Assembly: GCF_020906515.1 (NCBI RefSeq)
Contig: NC_085854.1
Span: 2,108,001 to 2,172,000 of the forward strand
Length of the DNA: 64,000 nt
From: Vanrija pseudolonga
Taxonomy: Eukaryota; Basidiomycota; Tremellomycetes; Trichosporonales; Trichosporonaceae
Direction of reading: 5' to 3'
A program made the translations under genes and the position numbers. Below the pieces are notes generated by a model, which was not told where the DNA came from, did no database searches, and saw only the letters and a program-made list of their open reading frames with translations. Shown here piece after piece: positions 10,811 through 21,264 of this stretch; the stretch's first letter is position 1; every line of letters begins with the position of its first letter.

Positions 10811-13154
10811 ATGAGTGGACCCTCTAGAGACTTGGAAGAGTTCTACAGCTCAATCATCAACTATGACGACGACGACGAGGAAGACGACGACTTCGACCCC
10901 GAATACATCGACAACGACGATATCCACGAGGTGGTGCATCTCGGAATAGACGACGGCGATGAAGACGACGACATGGAGTTTGACGGCGAGGGCGAGGACG
11001 ACGACGAGGAAGATGAAGACGACGACGAAGACGACCCAGACTACCGCCCTATCGTAGTCGAAGCCGACGACGATGATGAGTCAGACGACGACGATGACAA
11101 TGTGCTGCGCATCGGCGGACGGCAGCTTCTCGAGCTCCTGGCGCAGATGAACTCGACGAACGGGATCTCGTCGGAAGATCACCGGTTCCTCAGCAACATC
11201 TTCTCGAGCCCTGGCATCTCGATACCTGGACTCCGGAGGGCCCAGCAGCGCGAGCGGGGCGAGGACGGCGGGCCGCGCGCCGACTGGCGACCAAAACAGA
11301 CCGAGCCGCACCCCGCCGGCGTGGCGCTCCTCCGGAGCGGCGAGTTCGGCCCCGTTGGCCCGTGGGCAGCACGCGACCCCCGCCTCAACAGCAGCAAGCG
11401 CCCGCACCGCCTCCGCCCAAGTGAGCGGTACGCGTGGCGGCGGGCGCGGGCAGCCGGATCGCCCTTCCTCCCGCCGGGCGCCGAGCCCATCATCCCCAAC
11501 ACGCACGGCACGGTCGTCGCGTATTATCCCTCAGTTCCGTATGTTGGACAGTTCTGCGGGCCAGACTATGGCGTGTTCTGTGAGTACGCGCGGAAGACGA
11601 AGAGCCCCTGCTCATAGTCCCACTGACTCTGTCCACCGTTATAATCGATGGCGTTCAGACTCGGCTACTCAGTACTTTACGTTACATCTGTACTCGACCA
11701 CGCAGCCAAAGTCGCGCCGGCCGCGTCAACTCCCGCGCAGCCAGGTTGTCGCAGAGCCTGACACGCCCCCCGCCGAGGCGGAAGATAGCGACGACGATGA
11801 TGGTTGGGTCGGCGGCTGGCCGGGCCACCGCCGCCGGCCAACGGCTGCCGAGGACACGTCGATGCGCAAGATCAAGACGGTGCAGGGCGTCGAGGGACAG
11901 TGGACCATTACCGACGCCGACGCCGACAGGAAGGGCGAGCGCATGATCTACTCGTCCATCACGCCGTATGTCCACATGCTGAACACGGCCGAGCACGACG
12001 AGGACCACCACCAGCTGGACTTTACGTCGCGGACCGGGCGAGGATACTATGGCGGGATGGACCACTTTGGTGTAAGCTAACCATTTGGATCGGAGGGTAG
12101 GCGGCTGACTGTACAGATCTGGTCCATCAGGTTCTCGGCGGACGGCAAGGAGATTGTTGCCGGTGCCAGTGCTGGGCGAATCATGGTGTACGACATCAAC
12201 GCCGATACACGAACACTGGCGGTGCAAGGCCACCGTGACGACGTCAACGCCGTGTGCTTTGCCGATGAGAGCTCGACCAATATCCTGATCAGTGGAAGTG
12301 ACGACGGCTACGTCAAGGTGTGGGACAGGCGATCGTTGTCGTCACACACGCCGTCTGGCGTGCTCGCGGGCGCGACAGAAGGCATCACGTACACGGCGCC
12401 CAAGGGCGACGGTCGATACATTGCTGTCAACAGCAAGGACCAGGCGGCGCGACTGTACGATTTGCGTAAGATGCGCAGCTGGTCCGAGTTCGAGGACGAG
12501 CCAGACGCCGTCGAGCGCTGGGGTTGCCACCGGTTCGACTGTGAGTGGTGTTTTTTCTTGGCGGCGGTGCTGACGATGACAGACCGGAGCATGAGGTATC
12601 CCCGTCCCAAGCTGCTCGCACACCCGCGCGACTGTTCCGTAATGACGTTCCGGGGCCACTCGGTGCTGCGCACGCTCATCCGGTGCCACTTCAGCCCAGT
12701 CGAGTCCACGGGACAGCAGTACATCTACTCTGGGTCCGCCGACGGACTAATCCATATCTGGTCGCTCGACGGGCGAGTGGTGCAGGTCCTCAACCGCGCC
12801 GAGTCGGTCAACTTGCGCGACGCGCAGGGACGGTACAACGACCCGTCCGCCCCAGAGCCGGTACGGCGCGGGCAGAGACGCGGCGCCAACGCGTACGATA
12901 CGCGCGGGCTGTCGTGGACGGTGCGCGACGTCGCATGGCACGGCTTCGAGCCCACCCTTATGAGCACGTGTTGGGAGGTTGAAGGGCAGCACCGTCACGG
13001 CGGCAGCATTGCCAAGCACGAGTGGAAGGGGCTCGGCAAGGGCGGCCTCAAGCGGCTCGAGGACTGGGTCGACAAGGCTGCGGCCGAGGCGGCCGAGACG
13101 GAGCGGCTGCGGACGGCGAGCCCGCCGTCTCGCATCCCGGGGGCGTGGTTCTAG
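10811..13154 (+). CDS. WD40 protein, DCAF11 (WDR23)-like CUL4-DDB1 substrate receptor
   Basis: Proteins of this family are thought to recruit substrates to CUL4-DDB1 ubiquitin ligase. Four exons: 10811-11579, 11659-12071, 12117-12540 and 12583-13154, giving 725 aa. Residues about 18-100 form a long Asp/Glu tract. A helical motif (GGRQLLELLAQMN, then SSEDHRFLSNIF) resembles the segment before the propeller in DCAF11. WD repeats follow: IWSIRFSADGKEIVAGAS..GRIMVYDI, DDVNAVCF..ILISGSDDGYVKVWDRR, YIYSGSADGLIHIWSLDG, and a last blade at VRDVAWHGFEPTLMSTCW. The order fits DCAF11/LEC14B. Partner binding is inferred. The gene converges on MRPL16, 196 bp away. Confidence 0.8.
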
Positions 13155-13350
13155 GCGGGGAGGAGAGCAGCAGGGTTTCGGTTCGAGTAGTGTTGTACCA
13201 TGATGCACCACTGTGCAGGCAAGTGGCACAAGGTGTCAGCGGCAGGGGGTGTGAGCTTGTGAGCAGTCATAAAAGTCAGATCACCCCTTGCCCCCTCCCG
13301 CAACGGTGAATAATGCCATGCTATTGGTATCAACTACTCTACACTATGCT

Positions 13351-14246
13351 CTACGCGGTGGTGGTGGTGGGGGCAGCGGCGGTGGCCGCGCCGCCCTGCG
13401 CGGCCTGGATAGCGACGAAGCTCTGGACCTCTGGGGAGGGGTGGACCATTGGTGCCGTGTTCTTGAGGGCCGCCTGGGGCTTGGAGAGGGCGTGGTCCGT
13501 GATGGCGCCGAGGCGCGGGGGCGCGCCGGCCGCGATAAACTCGGACGCGACGGGCATCTTGACCTGGGCGAGCTTGAGGGCCTGCTTTGCAATCTCCTCG
13601 CGGATGCCGCCGCCGGCAATCTCCATGACCACGCGGCCGGCCGGCACACGGCACGCCCAGTACTCGAACGTGCCCTTGCCCTTGCCCATACGCGTCTCGT
13701 TGCCCTTGATGCACACGGGGATGTCGGGGAACACGCGCAGGTACAGCTGCGCGCCCTTGACGCCCTTGATCTTGCGCTTGATGGCCGCCTGCGACGCCGT
13801 GAGCTGCGCGGCTGTGATGCGCGCTGCGGCCAGCAGACGGATACCGAAGCCGCCGAAACGGAGCGTTGTGCCCTTGATCGAGCCGCCGGTGGGGAGCTGG
13901 CGTGGGGGTCAGCCGGGTTCCTTGCAAACGACAGAGCTGGAGCGAGCGAGGAGGTAGGTGGACAACGAATGGAGCTGATGCAGCTCGACTGCTGGCCCGC
14001 CTGTCCTCCCGCCCGCTCGCACAGCGCCGCTATGCTCTCGCCACTTACATCAACGCGCCCCTTCATAGCCTTGCGGTGCTTGACTTTCCTCGGGGACAGG
14101 TTGGCGCGGAAGCGCACCTGGTGGGCGGGGTTGGTCGGGGGCAATGTGACGCGCGACGACGACGCGATGGGCATGGCGACGGCGGCGGCGGCCGAGGGGC
14201 GGAGGATGCCGCCGAGCGAGGCGCGGAGGGAGCCGAGGCCGAGCAT
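13351..14246 (-). CDS. MRPL16: Mitochondrial large-subunit ribosomal protein uL16m (MRPL16)
   Basis: This is a structural protein of the mitochondrial 54S subunit near the peptidyl-transferase centre. Two exons: 14049-14246 and 13351-13896, giving 247 aa. Exon 1 encodes an Ala/Ser/Arg-rich mitochondrial leader and the start of the L16 fold ([12 protein letters not shown]-like: [21 protein letters not shown]). Exon 2 carries the uL16 signature with [20 protein letters not shown]. The C-terminus is a fungal extension ending in a Thr/Ala tail. The 152-nt intron lies exactly after GRVD. A 218-bp divergent region is shared with the ATP synthase subunit k gene, so two mitochondrial genes may be co-regulated. 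Confidence 0.93.
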
Positions 14247-14464
14247 CGTGGGTGTGGGTGTGTGTCGGTGCGACTTTGTTCTCGATGGACAGGCAGGCTC
14301 AATCTCGACTTTTGAAAGTCGAACTCTTGGACATGGTCTGCCTGCCTCAGGGCACCACCCCCGCCTCGTCGGTGATTGTCGGGATTTCAGCCTCCGCGCC
14401 TTCCGACGTCGCCTTGAGCTCACCTCTGTCCATCTCACACTCTACACCACTCAAAACAGCCACC

Positions 14465-15133
14465 ATGTCGTACAACATCGCCGGCCACGCCATCAAGGTG
14501 AGCAGTAGCGAGGGGCGCGCGGCGCGGGGGAGCGCGTGCTGCTTTTCCGCGTCGCGCGGGGCTGCGAATCAAGAGAGAAGTACAGAGCTGACATCACAGA
14601 ACGAGTACCTGTGAGTTGTTGCGACGGCCGACCGACATTACAGCCCCTACTCGACGTACTAACCCCCCAGTGCCCTCGGCACCATCCTCTCGACGATCGG
14701 CATCGCCGTCGTCGCCTCGGGCGGTGGCGACAAGAAGAAGGCCGCTGCCCCCGCTCCTATCGCCAAGGACACGACGATCAACACTGGCGACAAGGACGAG
14801 GACGCTTTGTGAGTTGAGCGTTGAGCGAGCACGCGCAGCGTGCGAGCGGGATAGGAAGGGCTGCGGCAGACGAGGGGAGCGGTCGGGCGGACAGAGGGCA
14901 GGAGCGAGAGCGTGTCGTCGGACAGGACACGGACGACGACGTTGCGCTCTGTCTGCCGCCTCGACCCCGCGGCACTGGCTGGCCTCGGCACGGCCAGCTC
15001 GTGCTCCTGTCCTGCTCGCCCTGCGGCCCCGTCGCCCTCTCGCTCCATCGCCAGCGACCAACTCACTAACGCCCGCAGCATCCGCGCGTTCGTCGCCGAG
15101 GCCGAGAAGTCGGACGCGTCCGCCGCGCACTAG
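14465..15133 (+). CDS. ATP19: Mitochondrial F1Fo-ATP synthase subunit k (Atp19-like)
   Basis: This small membrane protein associates with ATP synthase dimers in the inner membrane. Four exons: 14465-14497, 14600-14610, 14671-14808 and 15079-15133, giving 78 aa. The second exon is only 11 nt, yet it restores the family motif AIKNEYLALGTIL, followed by a single membrane segment (STIGIAVVASGG). The acidic/basic tail has DKDEDAFIRAFVAE, matching the conserved D-N-K-D-E-E-x-F-I of yeast Atp19. The long last intron (270 nt) is larger than the coding sequence. Splicing was chosen by phase and by family continuity. Confidence 0.82.
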
Positions 15134-15607
15134 GAGGTGTAGCATGCAAAAGCATTGAATCGGCCGCGAAGGCGGGGCGGTGAGCGGGCCTGGGGCGGTT
15201 GTGGGGCTGTTGGTGTGGGGAGCGGGCATGTCAGCCGGTTTGGGAGAGCTATGGGATGTTGGAGCAGAGGAGTAGGAGGAGGCAGGGGGAGGACGAGACT
15301 GGCGGTCCGCGCGAGCGAGCGTCGCGAGCTTTGTCGACCCTCGCTTCGCCGTGGCAGCGCGTCACCGCCGTCACTTTGGTCAGTTCTCGTTCTTATCGCT
15401 GTATCGTGCATTTGGCGGCCCAGCGCGAGCCATACGCCAGGCGCGTTGCCTCTCCGGCCGACTCGGGCCCGATATCCGACCATGTCAGTGCCACGCCACG
15501 CACCTCTCCCCACCGCCCCCCTCGTACTGAGCAGAGCTGTCTGCATGTGCTACGGATGCTACGCAACGGGATGCTGATTGATTTTAAAGAGTGTAATGAC
15601 GAAGTTC
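15134..15607. other. ATP19 / TIM50 convergent spacer
   Basis: This 474-bp stretch lies between two stop codons. It is G-rich on the plus strand and shows no supported gene. Confidence 0.5.
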
Positions 15608-17285
15608 CTACTTCTGGGCGGGGTGCGCCTCGGCGGGCGGCTGGGCAGCCTGGTCAGGAGCTGGGCCGCCAAAGAAGCCCGCAATCGAGCCCTTCATCTC
15701 GGCCATCTGGCGCTGCTTGTCCTCCTCGATCAACCTGGGTGTGTTAGCTACCACGCGCTTCATGCAGCTTGACCCACCTGGCAAACTCCTCCGCATGCTC
15801 CTTGTAGTACTTTTGCTCCTCCTCGTACGCGCGCTGCGCCTGCGCACGCTTGATCTCGAGGTACGTCTTGGGCTCGGTGGGGCGCGTCTGCTGGCCACCG
15901 CCGCCGCCGAACAGGCCCGAGAGGAAGCCCGAGCCGGCGCCGGCCGCCGCGTTGGGGTGCGTGCGCTCCCAGTCGGCGATGGCACGCTCCTTCATCGCCG
16001 CCTCCTGCTTGGCGTACTCCTTGGGAATGTCCTTGCCCGCATAGTTTTTCAGCACGGGGCGGACGTCGGCAGGGGCAAAGATGCCAATGGCTGGTGTGTG
16101 AGTGGGGTCGCGGCGACGAGGCGGAGTCACTCACACTCAAGGAAGGGGATGAGCTCGACAAGGCCCTTGTCGCCCGCCTTGCCCTCCCATGGCTTGACGA
16201 TGATGGCGTTCTCGGGCTGGAGCGCGGCGTGGTCCGAGTTGATGTCGAGGAGGATGGTCTTGGAGAGGTCACGGTTGAGGTATGACAGGTCCTGGGGACG
16301 GTGTTAGCTGGTGGACAGTGACGGACGTCTGGGCCAGCGGCATGCGAGCGCAACTCACCTTGACCACCTTGCCGTCAATGTAGCGCGTCGACTCGCGGAA
16401 GAGCTTGTAAGGAAGGTAGAGGGTGAAGGGGTCGAGCTTCTCGGCGACCGCCAGGCCAGTGTACATGGGCTGCGAGGTGAAGAGGACAATCTCGTAGAAC
16501 TGGGACAGGTAGGCGAGGAAGTAGTCGACACCGGGGCGCTTGGCCGTGCGCCAGCCGTGCTGGCGGTCCCACGACGAGTGGACGAGCAGGCCGTCGAGGT
16601 CAACCAGCAGCGTGTACGGGCGCTGGTGGGGGGGCGGGAGGGGGTCGGGGAGGAGCTGCGTGAAGGCGGGCTTGGAGAAGACGTCGCTCAGCTCGGTAAA
16701 GTTGCGCTTGAAGTTGTCCCACGCGTTGCCGGCGTTCTCCTCGCCCTTCTGCTGGCCGAGGTAGTACGCCGTTCCGACGCCGCCGAGGAGCAGGGCCGTC
16801 AAGCCGAGGCGCGACATGAGGCGGCGCTGGCGCTCAATGCTCGAGACGTACTCCTTGCGGGGGCGGCCCTTGCGGTCAGCACCGCCAGCAGCAGCATCAG
16901 CCTTGTCCTTGGCCTCGGACTTGGGCTCGGCGATCGACGCGTTCGGGTTGGCCTCGGGGTCGATGTCGAGCGAGGGGAGCTTGGAGAGGTCGGGCGTGGC
17001 GAGGATCTCCTCGGCGTCCTCGCGCGCCTCATGCGCCTCGTAAGCGGCCGCCTGGGCGTCCGCGAGGCCCGCAGTCGTCGCGCCCGCAGCGGGCAGCGGG
17101 GGCTCGGCAGGTGCCGAGTCGGCGGCGGCGGCGGGCTTGGGCGTTGCCGGAGGTGGAGAAGACGGCGTGGCAGGAGGAGCAGCACCCTCGGGCTTCTTGA
17201 CCCTGATGAGCGATGGCGCGCTCGCCGACAGCGTTCGCGCTCCCCGAGGAGCAGTGAGCAGTCGCGCGGCACAGGTGCGCAGCAT
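15608..17285 (-). CDS. TIM50: Mitochondrial import inner membrane translocase subunit Tim50
   Basis: Tim50 is the presequence receptor of the TIM23 complex. Four exons: 16359-17285, 16135-16291, 15778-16090 and 15608-15734, giving 507 aa. An Arg/Ala-rich mitochondrial leader ([17 protein letters not shown]) precedes a Pro/Ala-rich linker, one membrane helix ([18 protein letters not shown]) and an FCP1/NIF-type phosphatase fold. [15 protein letters not shown] replaces the catalytic DxDx(T/V), as is usual for Tim50. [15 protein letters not shown] and [20 protein letters not shown] follow. The C-terminus has a Gly-rich loop and a helical tail. The first in-frame ATG after the splice-rich leader was chosen because it begins the mitochondrial signal. 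Confidence 0.95.
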
Positions 17286-17511
17286 TGTCGTTGTGTGGGT
17301 TGTTGGTGGCAAGATGGAGTGTTGCCGATCAAAGTGCGCCGAAATGTCGAGAACGATCCGAACGGCGGCGGACAGTGATTTTTGGTTCCGGGTGGGATCT
17401 GTGGCAGGGACAAAGTGGTGCAAGTACCAAGTCGCCGAGTCTGTTTGTGTCTGTCACTTTAGCTGTATGCATGCAATCATGGACATGGCACAGGGACAAT
17501 GCTATGCTACT

Positions 17512-19032
17512 CTAGTACCGCCTTCGGTCATCATCGCGCCTCCGGTCGTCGTCACGCCGCCTGTCGCGGTCACGATCGCGGTGGTCGCGATCGCGGTCTC
17601 GGTCTCGCCTGTCGCGGTCGTCATACCTCCTGTCATCTCTCCTGTCCTCCCTCCTGTCACTGCGGCGGTCGTCTCGTCGGTCATCTCGGCGATCGCGGCT
17701 GTCGCGGTCGTCACGCCTGTCGCGGTCATCACGACGCGGGCTGCGACTCCGCTTCCTCGGCTCGTCGCGGTGGCCGTTGCTTGGCCTCGCCTCGCGGCGG
17801 TCCTCATGGCGGTCATCACGAGGCGGAGGGCCACGCGACCCGTAGCCCGAGTCTCGCGGCGCGCTGAAGCCGCCACCACGACCACCTCCACGCCCACCAA
17901 AGCCGCCGCCACGACCTCCACGCCCGCCGCCGCGACCGCCCCGTCCACCCGTAATGTCCGACAGGCGCATCTTGGACACGGACTGCGAAAAGTCGACCCA
18001 GATACGGCGGTCGTCGACAAGGACGTTCTGCATCTTGAAGTAGGCCTGCTCTGCCGAGTCGCGCTCGTCAAACTCGATGAACGCGTATTGGAGCGAGTCG
18101 CCCGTCTTCTTGTCGCGCACAACCTCGCAGCTGAGGATCTTGCCAAAGCGCGAGAAAATGAGCTCGAGGTCCTCGTCCTGAGTCACCGGGTTGAGCTTGC
18201 ACACGAAGAGGATGTTCTCGGGCGGTCGCACGGCAGCGAACGGGAGATCACCAATCATTTCGAGGGTGAGAGCCGAGCTGGACGCAGCCGTCCGGCGCCT
18301 CTCAACTTCCTTGGCATCCTCATCCAGCTCCTCGAACGGGTTCTCGTCGTCGCCGATGCGGACGATGTCGCCGCCGAGGTCAGGCGGGCGGATTGGGGAT
18401 GGCGGCGTGTCGATGAGGTTTGGCGGATCGGGGAACGGGTCCTCTGAGTGGGTCAGCTCACATCCATTTACTTTAAACCCACCAAGCACCTCGATATGGC
18501 GCACACGAATGTCCTGCAACGGCCGGCCGTCCTTGTCGAGGAAGGCCTCGTTGATCTTGTCAAGCGTGTCCAAGCCCTCTATCACATGTCCAAACACGGC
18601 GTGCTTGCCATCCAGATAGTCGATCTGATCAGCGAGCGTGATGAAGAACTGGGACCCGCATCCTGGTGGGTCGGTCGGCGCGACGGCCATGGATACGGTG
18701 CCCTTGGTTGTGTGCTTGAGCTTTGTTGTGATCTCGGGAGGGAAGTAGCGCGGAGGTTTGGGGCCCTCGGGGTGGAGGGAATAGAGGTAAGACTGGAGCG
18801 ACTCGCCGCCAGTTCCTGTAGCCGTCGGGTCGCCTGTCTGCGCGATAAAGTCCTTTGACACTGCGTCGTTAGCTCGAAATCAACCAGGCAGCTACCCACC
18901 ATTGAAGAAGGCATTCAGCGCGTAGTACTTGATCTTGCAGAGCTTGAGGAAGTTTTCGCAGGTGCGCGGGCAGCGGTCCACCTCGAGGTCGATGACAAGG
19001 TCCCCGAGGGACGTCTCGAGCATGACCGACAT
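17512..19032 (-). CDS. PPIL4: Cyclophilin-RRM protein, PPIL4 type
   Basis: This is a nuclear spliceosome-associated cyclophilin. Three exons: 18900-19032, 18483-18860 and 17512-18443, giving 480 aa. The cyclophilin domain (residues 1-170) has [33 protein letters not shown] and [14 protein letters not shown] Tyr replaces the CypA active-site Trp121, as in other PPIL4 proteins. An RRM lies at about 247-327 with the RNP motifs ILFVCKL and YAFIEF. A Gly/Arg-rich stretch and a long Arg-Asp dipeptide tail (about 340-480) follow. The tail is encoded by an imperfect CGGTCGTC-like repeat array at 17515-17760. The first ATG (MSVMLETS) aligns with the family start. Confidence 0.92.
17515..17760. repeat. 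Imperfect coding repeat for the Arg-Asp tail of the PPIL4-type protein
   Basis: Tandem imperfect 6- to 9-base units (combinations of CGC, GAC and CGG codons on the minus strand) encode alternating Arg and Asp. The region is low complexity and could vary in length between strains. Confidence 0.75.
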
Positions 19033-19816
19033 GATGCTGCAGCGTTGATGCGATGGACAAGGAGAGTGAGTGGAAAGTTGGGTTGTGACGAGCGAGTAAC
19101 CCAACTCTTGAGCCGATTGAGGCCCCGCAAATGGGACATGTGGCGACGGGAGCAAATTAGCGTGGCGTCAACTGCCACCATACAGCTCGTGCCCGATACA
19201 TGACTGCCTCTTGTAATGTTCCATGTGTTGAGATCTCCTGGAGATGGAGCCATGATGCCGAGGCAGACACGATGGGCATCTGTGTGACATTGTAGAGCGC
19301 CTGGGGTGGATCTTGGCTGCTCATGAGCAGTCAGATGAACGTGGCGCTGACACAGGCACCACCACCAGCAAGCCCAATGCCCTGTCAAGATACTGTGCGC
19401 CAACAACTCGACTGCTCAACCTCGTACTGTCATCTCCATATTGTAATCGTCGATGCGTGCATGCGACCACTTCCCCTGCCTGCCTACCCATATCGCGCTG
19501 TTCGATCGTCATTCCGTCCCGTCCAGCAGGCCAGCAGTACAAGTGCGCAGCAGCTGCGGGGTCAAAAATGGGAATTGAGTCCGCAGGCTGTGTGCCGTGC
19601 CGCTAGTTGCCACTTTGGGTGCACGTCACTCGTCGTCTCACCTTGTCTCACGGGAGCCACACCCACCACGACCACCACCACCAAGCACCGCAGCCCACCC
19701 TCACGACCTCTTGGCATCACAACTCCAACTCAACAACACTCACTCAACCTTTCATCTCCTCACACAGACAGAGCTTTACAGCACCAGGGCTGGCCCCGCA
19801 CTCCTTTACTCCAGTC
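19033..19816. other. Divergent PPIL4 / His-rich gene promoter region
   Basis: This 784-bp stretch contains no recognised gene. The last 150 bases before 19817 are rich in C and A (CACCACCACC-type) and probably form the promoter and leader of the plus-strand gene. Confidence 0.5.
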
Positions 19817-20968
19817 ATGAAGCTCTCACTCGCCCTCGTGGCCTCGACTCTGGGTACGTACGCGACTGTCTCCATCGTCCCGCAGCCGCTGACACACACA
19901 GCCGTCGCTGCCGCCGCACCCGCCGCCGCGCCCGCCCCCGAGGGCGACCTCTTCGGCGGCAAGGTGCACTTTGGGCACGCGTTCGGCGTCAACGCCGCCG
20001 AGTTCAACGAGCGCGACAGCGTGCCCGTTGAGCGTGCCGCCCCCGAGGGCGTGCACATGGCGCGCGACTTCCCTCCCCATCTCCGCGGGGCAAAGTGGTT
20101 TGTCGACCCCGTCGGCCGCCACGCGCCCCATGCGGTCCCCTGCCCCGACAAGGCGCGCTCGCGCTCCGGCCTCGCGCCGTCGTGGTTCCCCGGCCCCCTC
20201 GGCTCGCTCCTCTCCCGCCTCGGCCTCAACCGCCCCGGCCGCGCCTCGCCCATGGGCTTTGAGCGTCTCGGCGGCCACCACGGCCCCGGGCCCGTGATCA
20301 TCGACCTCGGCGCCCCCGAGCAGCTGCACAGCCGCCCTCGCCCCCACCGCCCCGACATTGTTCCTGTTCTCGAGGGCGGTGTGGTCCGTATCCTCCCTGT
20401 TGTCAACAACGCCGGCGGTGTCCAGCCCGCCGCGCCGCTGCTCAACGACGCCGATACCGAGCACCACCACGGCCACTCGGTCTACCACCACCACGGCCAC
20501 ACCCACGGCCACGCCGGCCACCACGGCGTCGCTGTCCACCACGGCTACCAGGGCCACTATGGCGGTCGCCACCCTGAGGCGCACGCGACGCTCGACGCCA
20601 TGCTGTACAAGTGGGACATGTTCCGTACCCGCCTCGGCAAGGGTCTCACCGACCTCCCCGTCCCCATCCGTTCGTTTGTGATCGGCGCGCTTGTTGGCGC
20701 TGTGCTCCAGGTCCTGTTCTCTCTCATCTTCCTTGGCATCCGCCTTGGCTGCCGCGGCGGCAGTTGCCGTGAGCGCCGTGCCGCTCGCCGCGCTGCTCGC
20801 CAGGAGCGCCGCGCCGCGCGCCGTGCCGCCAAGGAGGCGAGGCGTGCCTCCAAGTCGACCAAGTCGGCGCGTGACGAGAAGGCTGCCGAGGCTGGGTTCA
20901 CCATCGACGACGAGGTCCTCCCTAGCTACGCAGAGGGCGAGACTGACCGTCTGGTCAACACGGCCTAG
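19817..20968 (+). CDS. Unknown His-rich secretory-pathway protein with one membrane segment
   Basis: I do not recognise the family. Two exons (19817-19853, 19902-20968) give 367 aa. The start MKLSLALVASTLAVAAAAPAA is a clear signal peptide. Residues about 190-260 contain a His-rich patch (EHHHGHSVYHHHGHTHGHAGHHG). Near residue 300, IGALVGAVLQVLFSLIFLGI is a likely membrane helix. An Arg/Ala tail (RERRAARRAARQERRAARRAAKEA) follows, then an acidic end with PSYAEGETD. The topology suggests a lumenal or extracellular His-rich domain that could bind metal, and a cytosolic basic tail. The 48-nt intron is divisible by three and stop-free, so intron retention would still give an open frame with an altered signal peptide. 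Confidence 0.75.
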   Translation: MKLSLALVASTLGTYATVSIVPQPLTHTAVAAAAPAAAPAPEGDLFGGKVHFGHAFGVNAAEFNERDSVPVERAAPEGVHMARDFPPHLRGAKWFVDPVGRHAPHAVPCPDKARSRSGLAPSWFPGPLGSLLSRLGLNRPGRASPMGFERLGGHHGPGPVIIDLGAPEQLHSRPRPHRPDIVPVLEGGVVRILPVVNNAGGVQPAAPLLNDADTEHHHGHSVYHHHGHTHGHAGHHGVAVHHGYQGHYGGRHPEAHATLDAMLYKWDMFRTRLGKGLTDLPVPIRSFVIGALVGAVLQVLFSLIFLGIRLGCRGGSCRERRAARRAARQERRAARRAAKEARRASKSTKSARDEKAAEAGFTIDDEVLPSYAEGETDRLVNTA

Positions 20969-21264
20969 GCATTGAGTTTGCGACTCGCATGGAGTCTGTG
21001 ACTCGCACCCCCCATACTTTGTACCAGCACCATTCGCCGTAGCCCTTCCATCAACGATGTATCCAGTGTGTAGACTCAGCCCGGGGAACGTTGGGCGCAA
21101 CGGCGCAACGCGAACAGCTAGGGGCATCCGGTTCACGATGAGCCATTCGCCACTCGCGCCACCGCCACCCAGGCCTGCACCAACTCCCACCACCGGTGCC
21201 CAATCGTCATCCCTGCGCGCCGCCAATGTTTTGATTTTCCAAGTCACCAACCAACCCCGCAACA

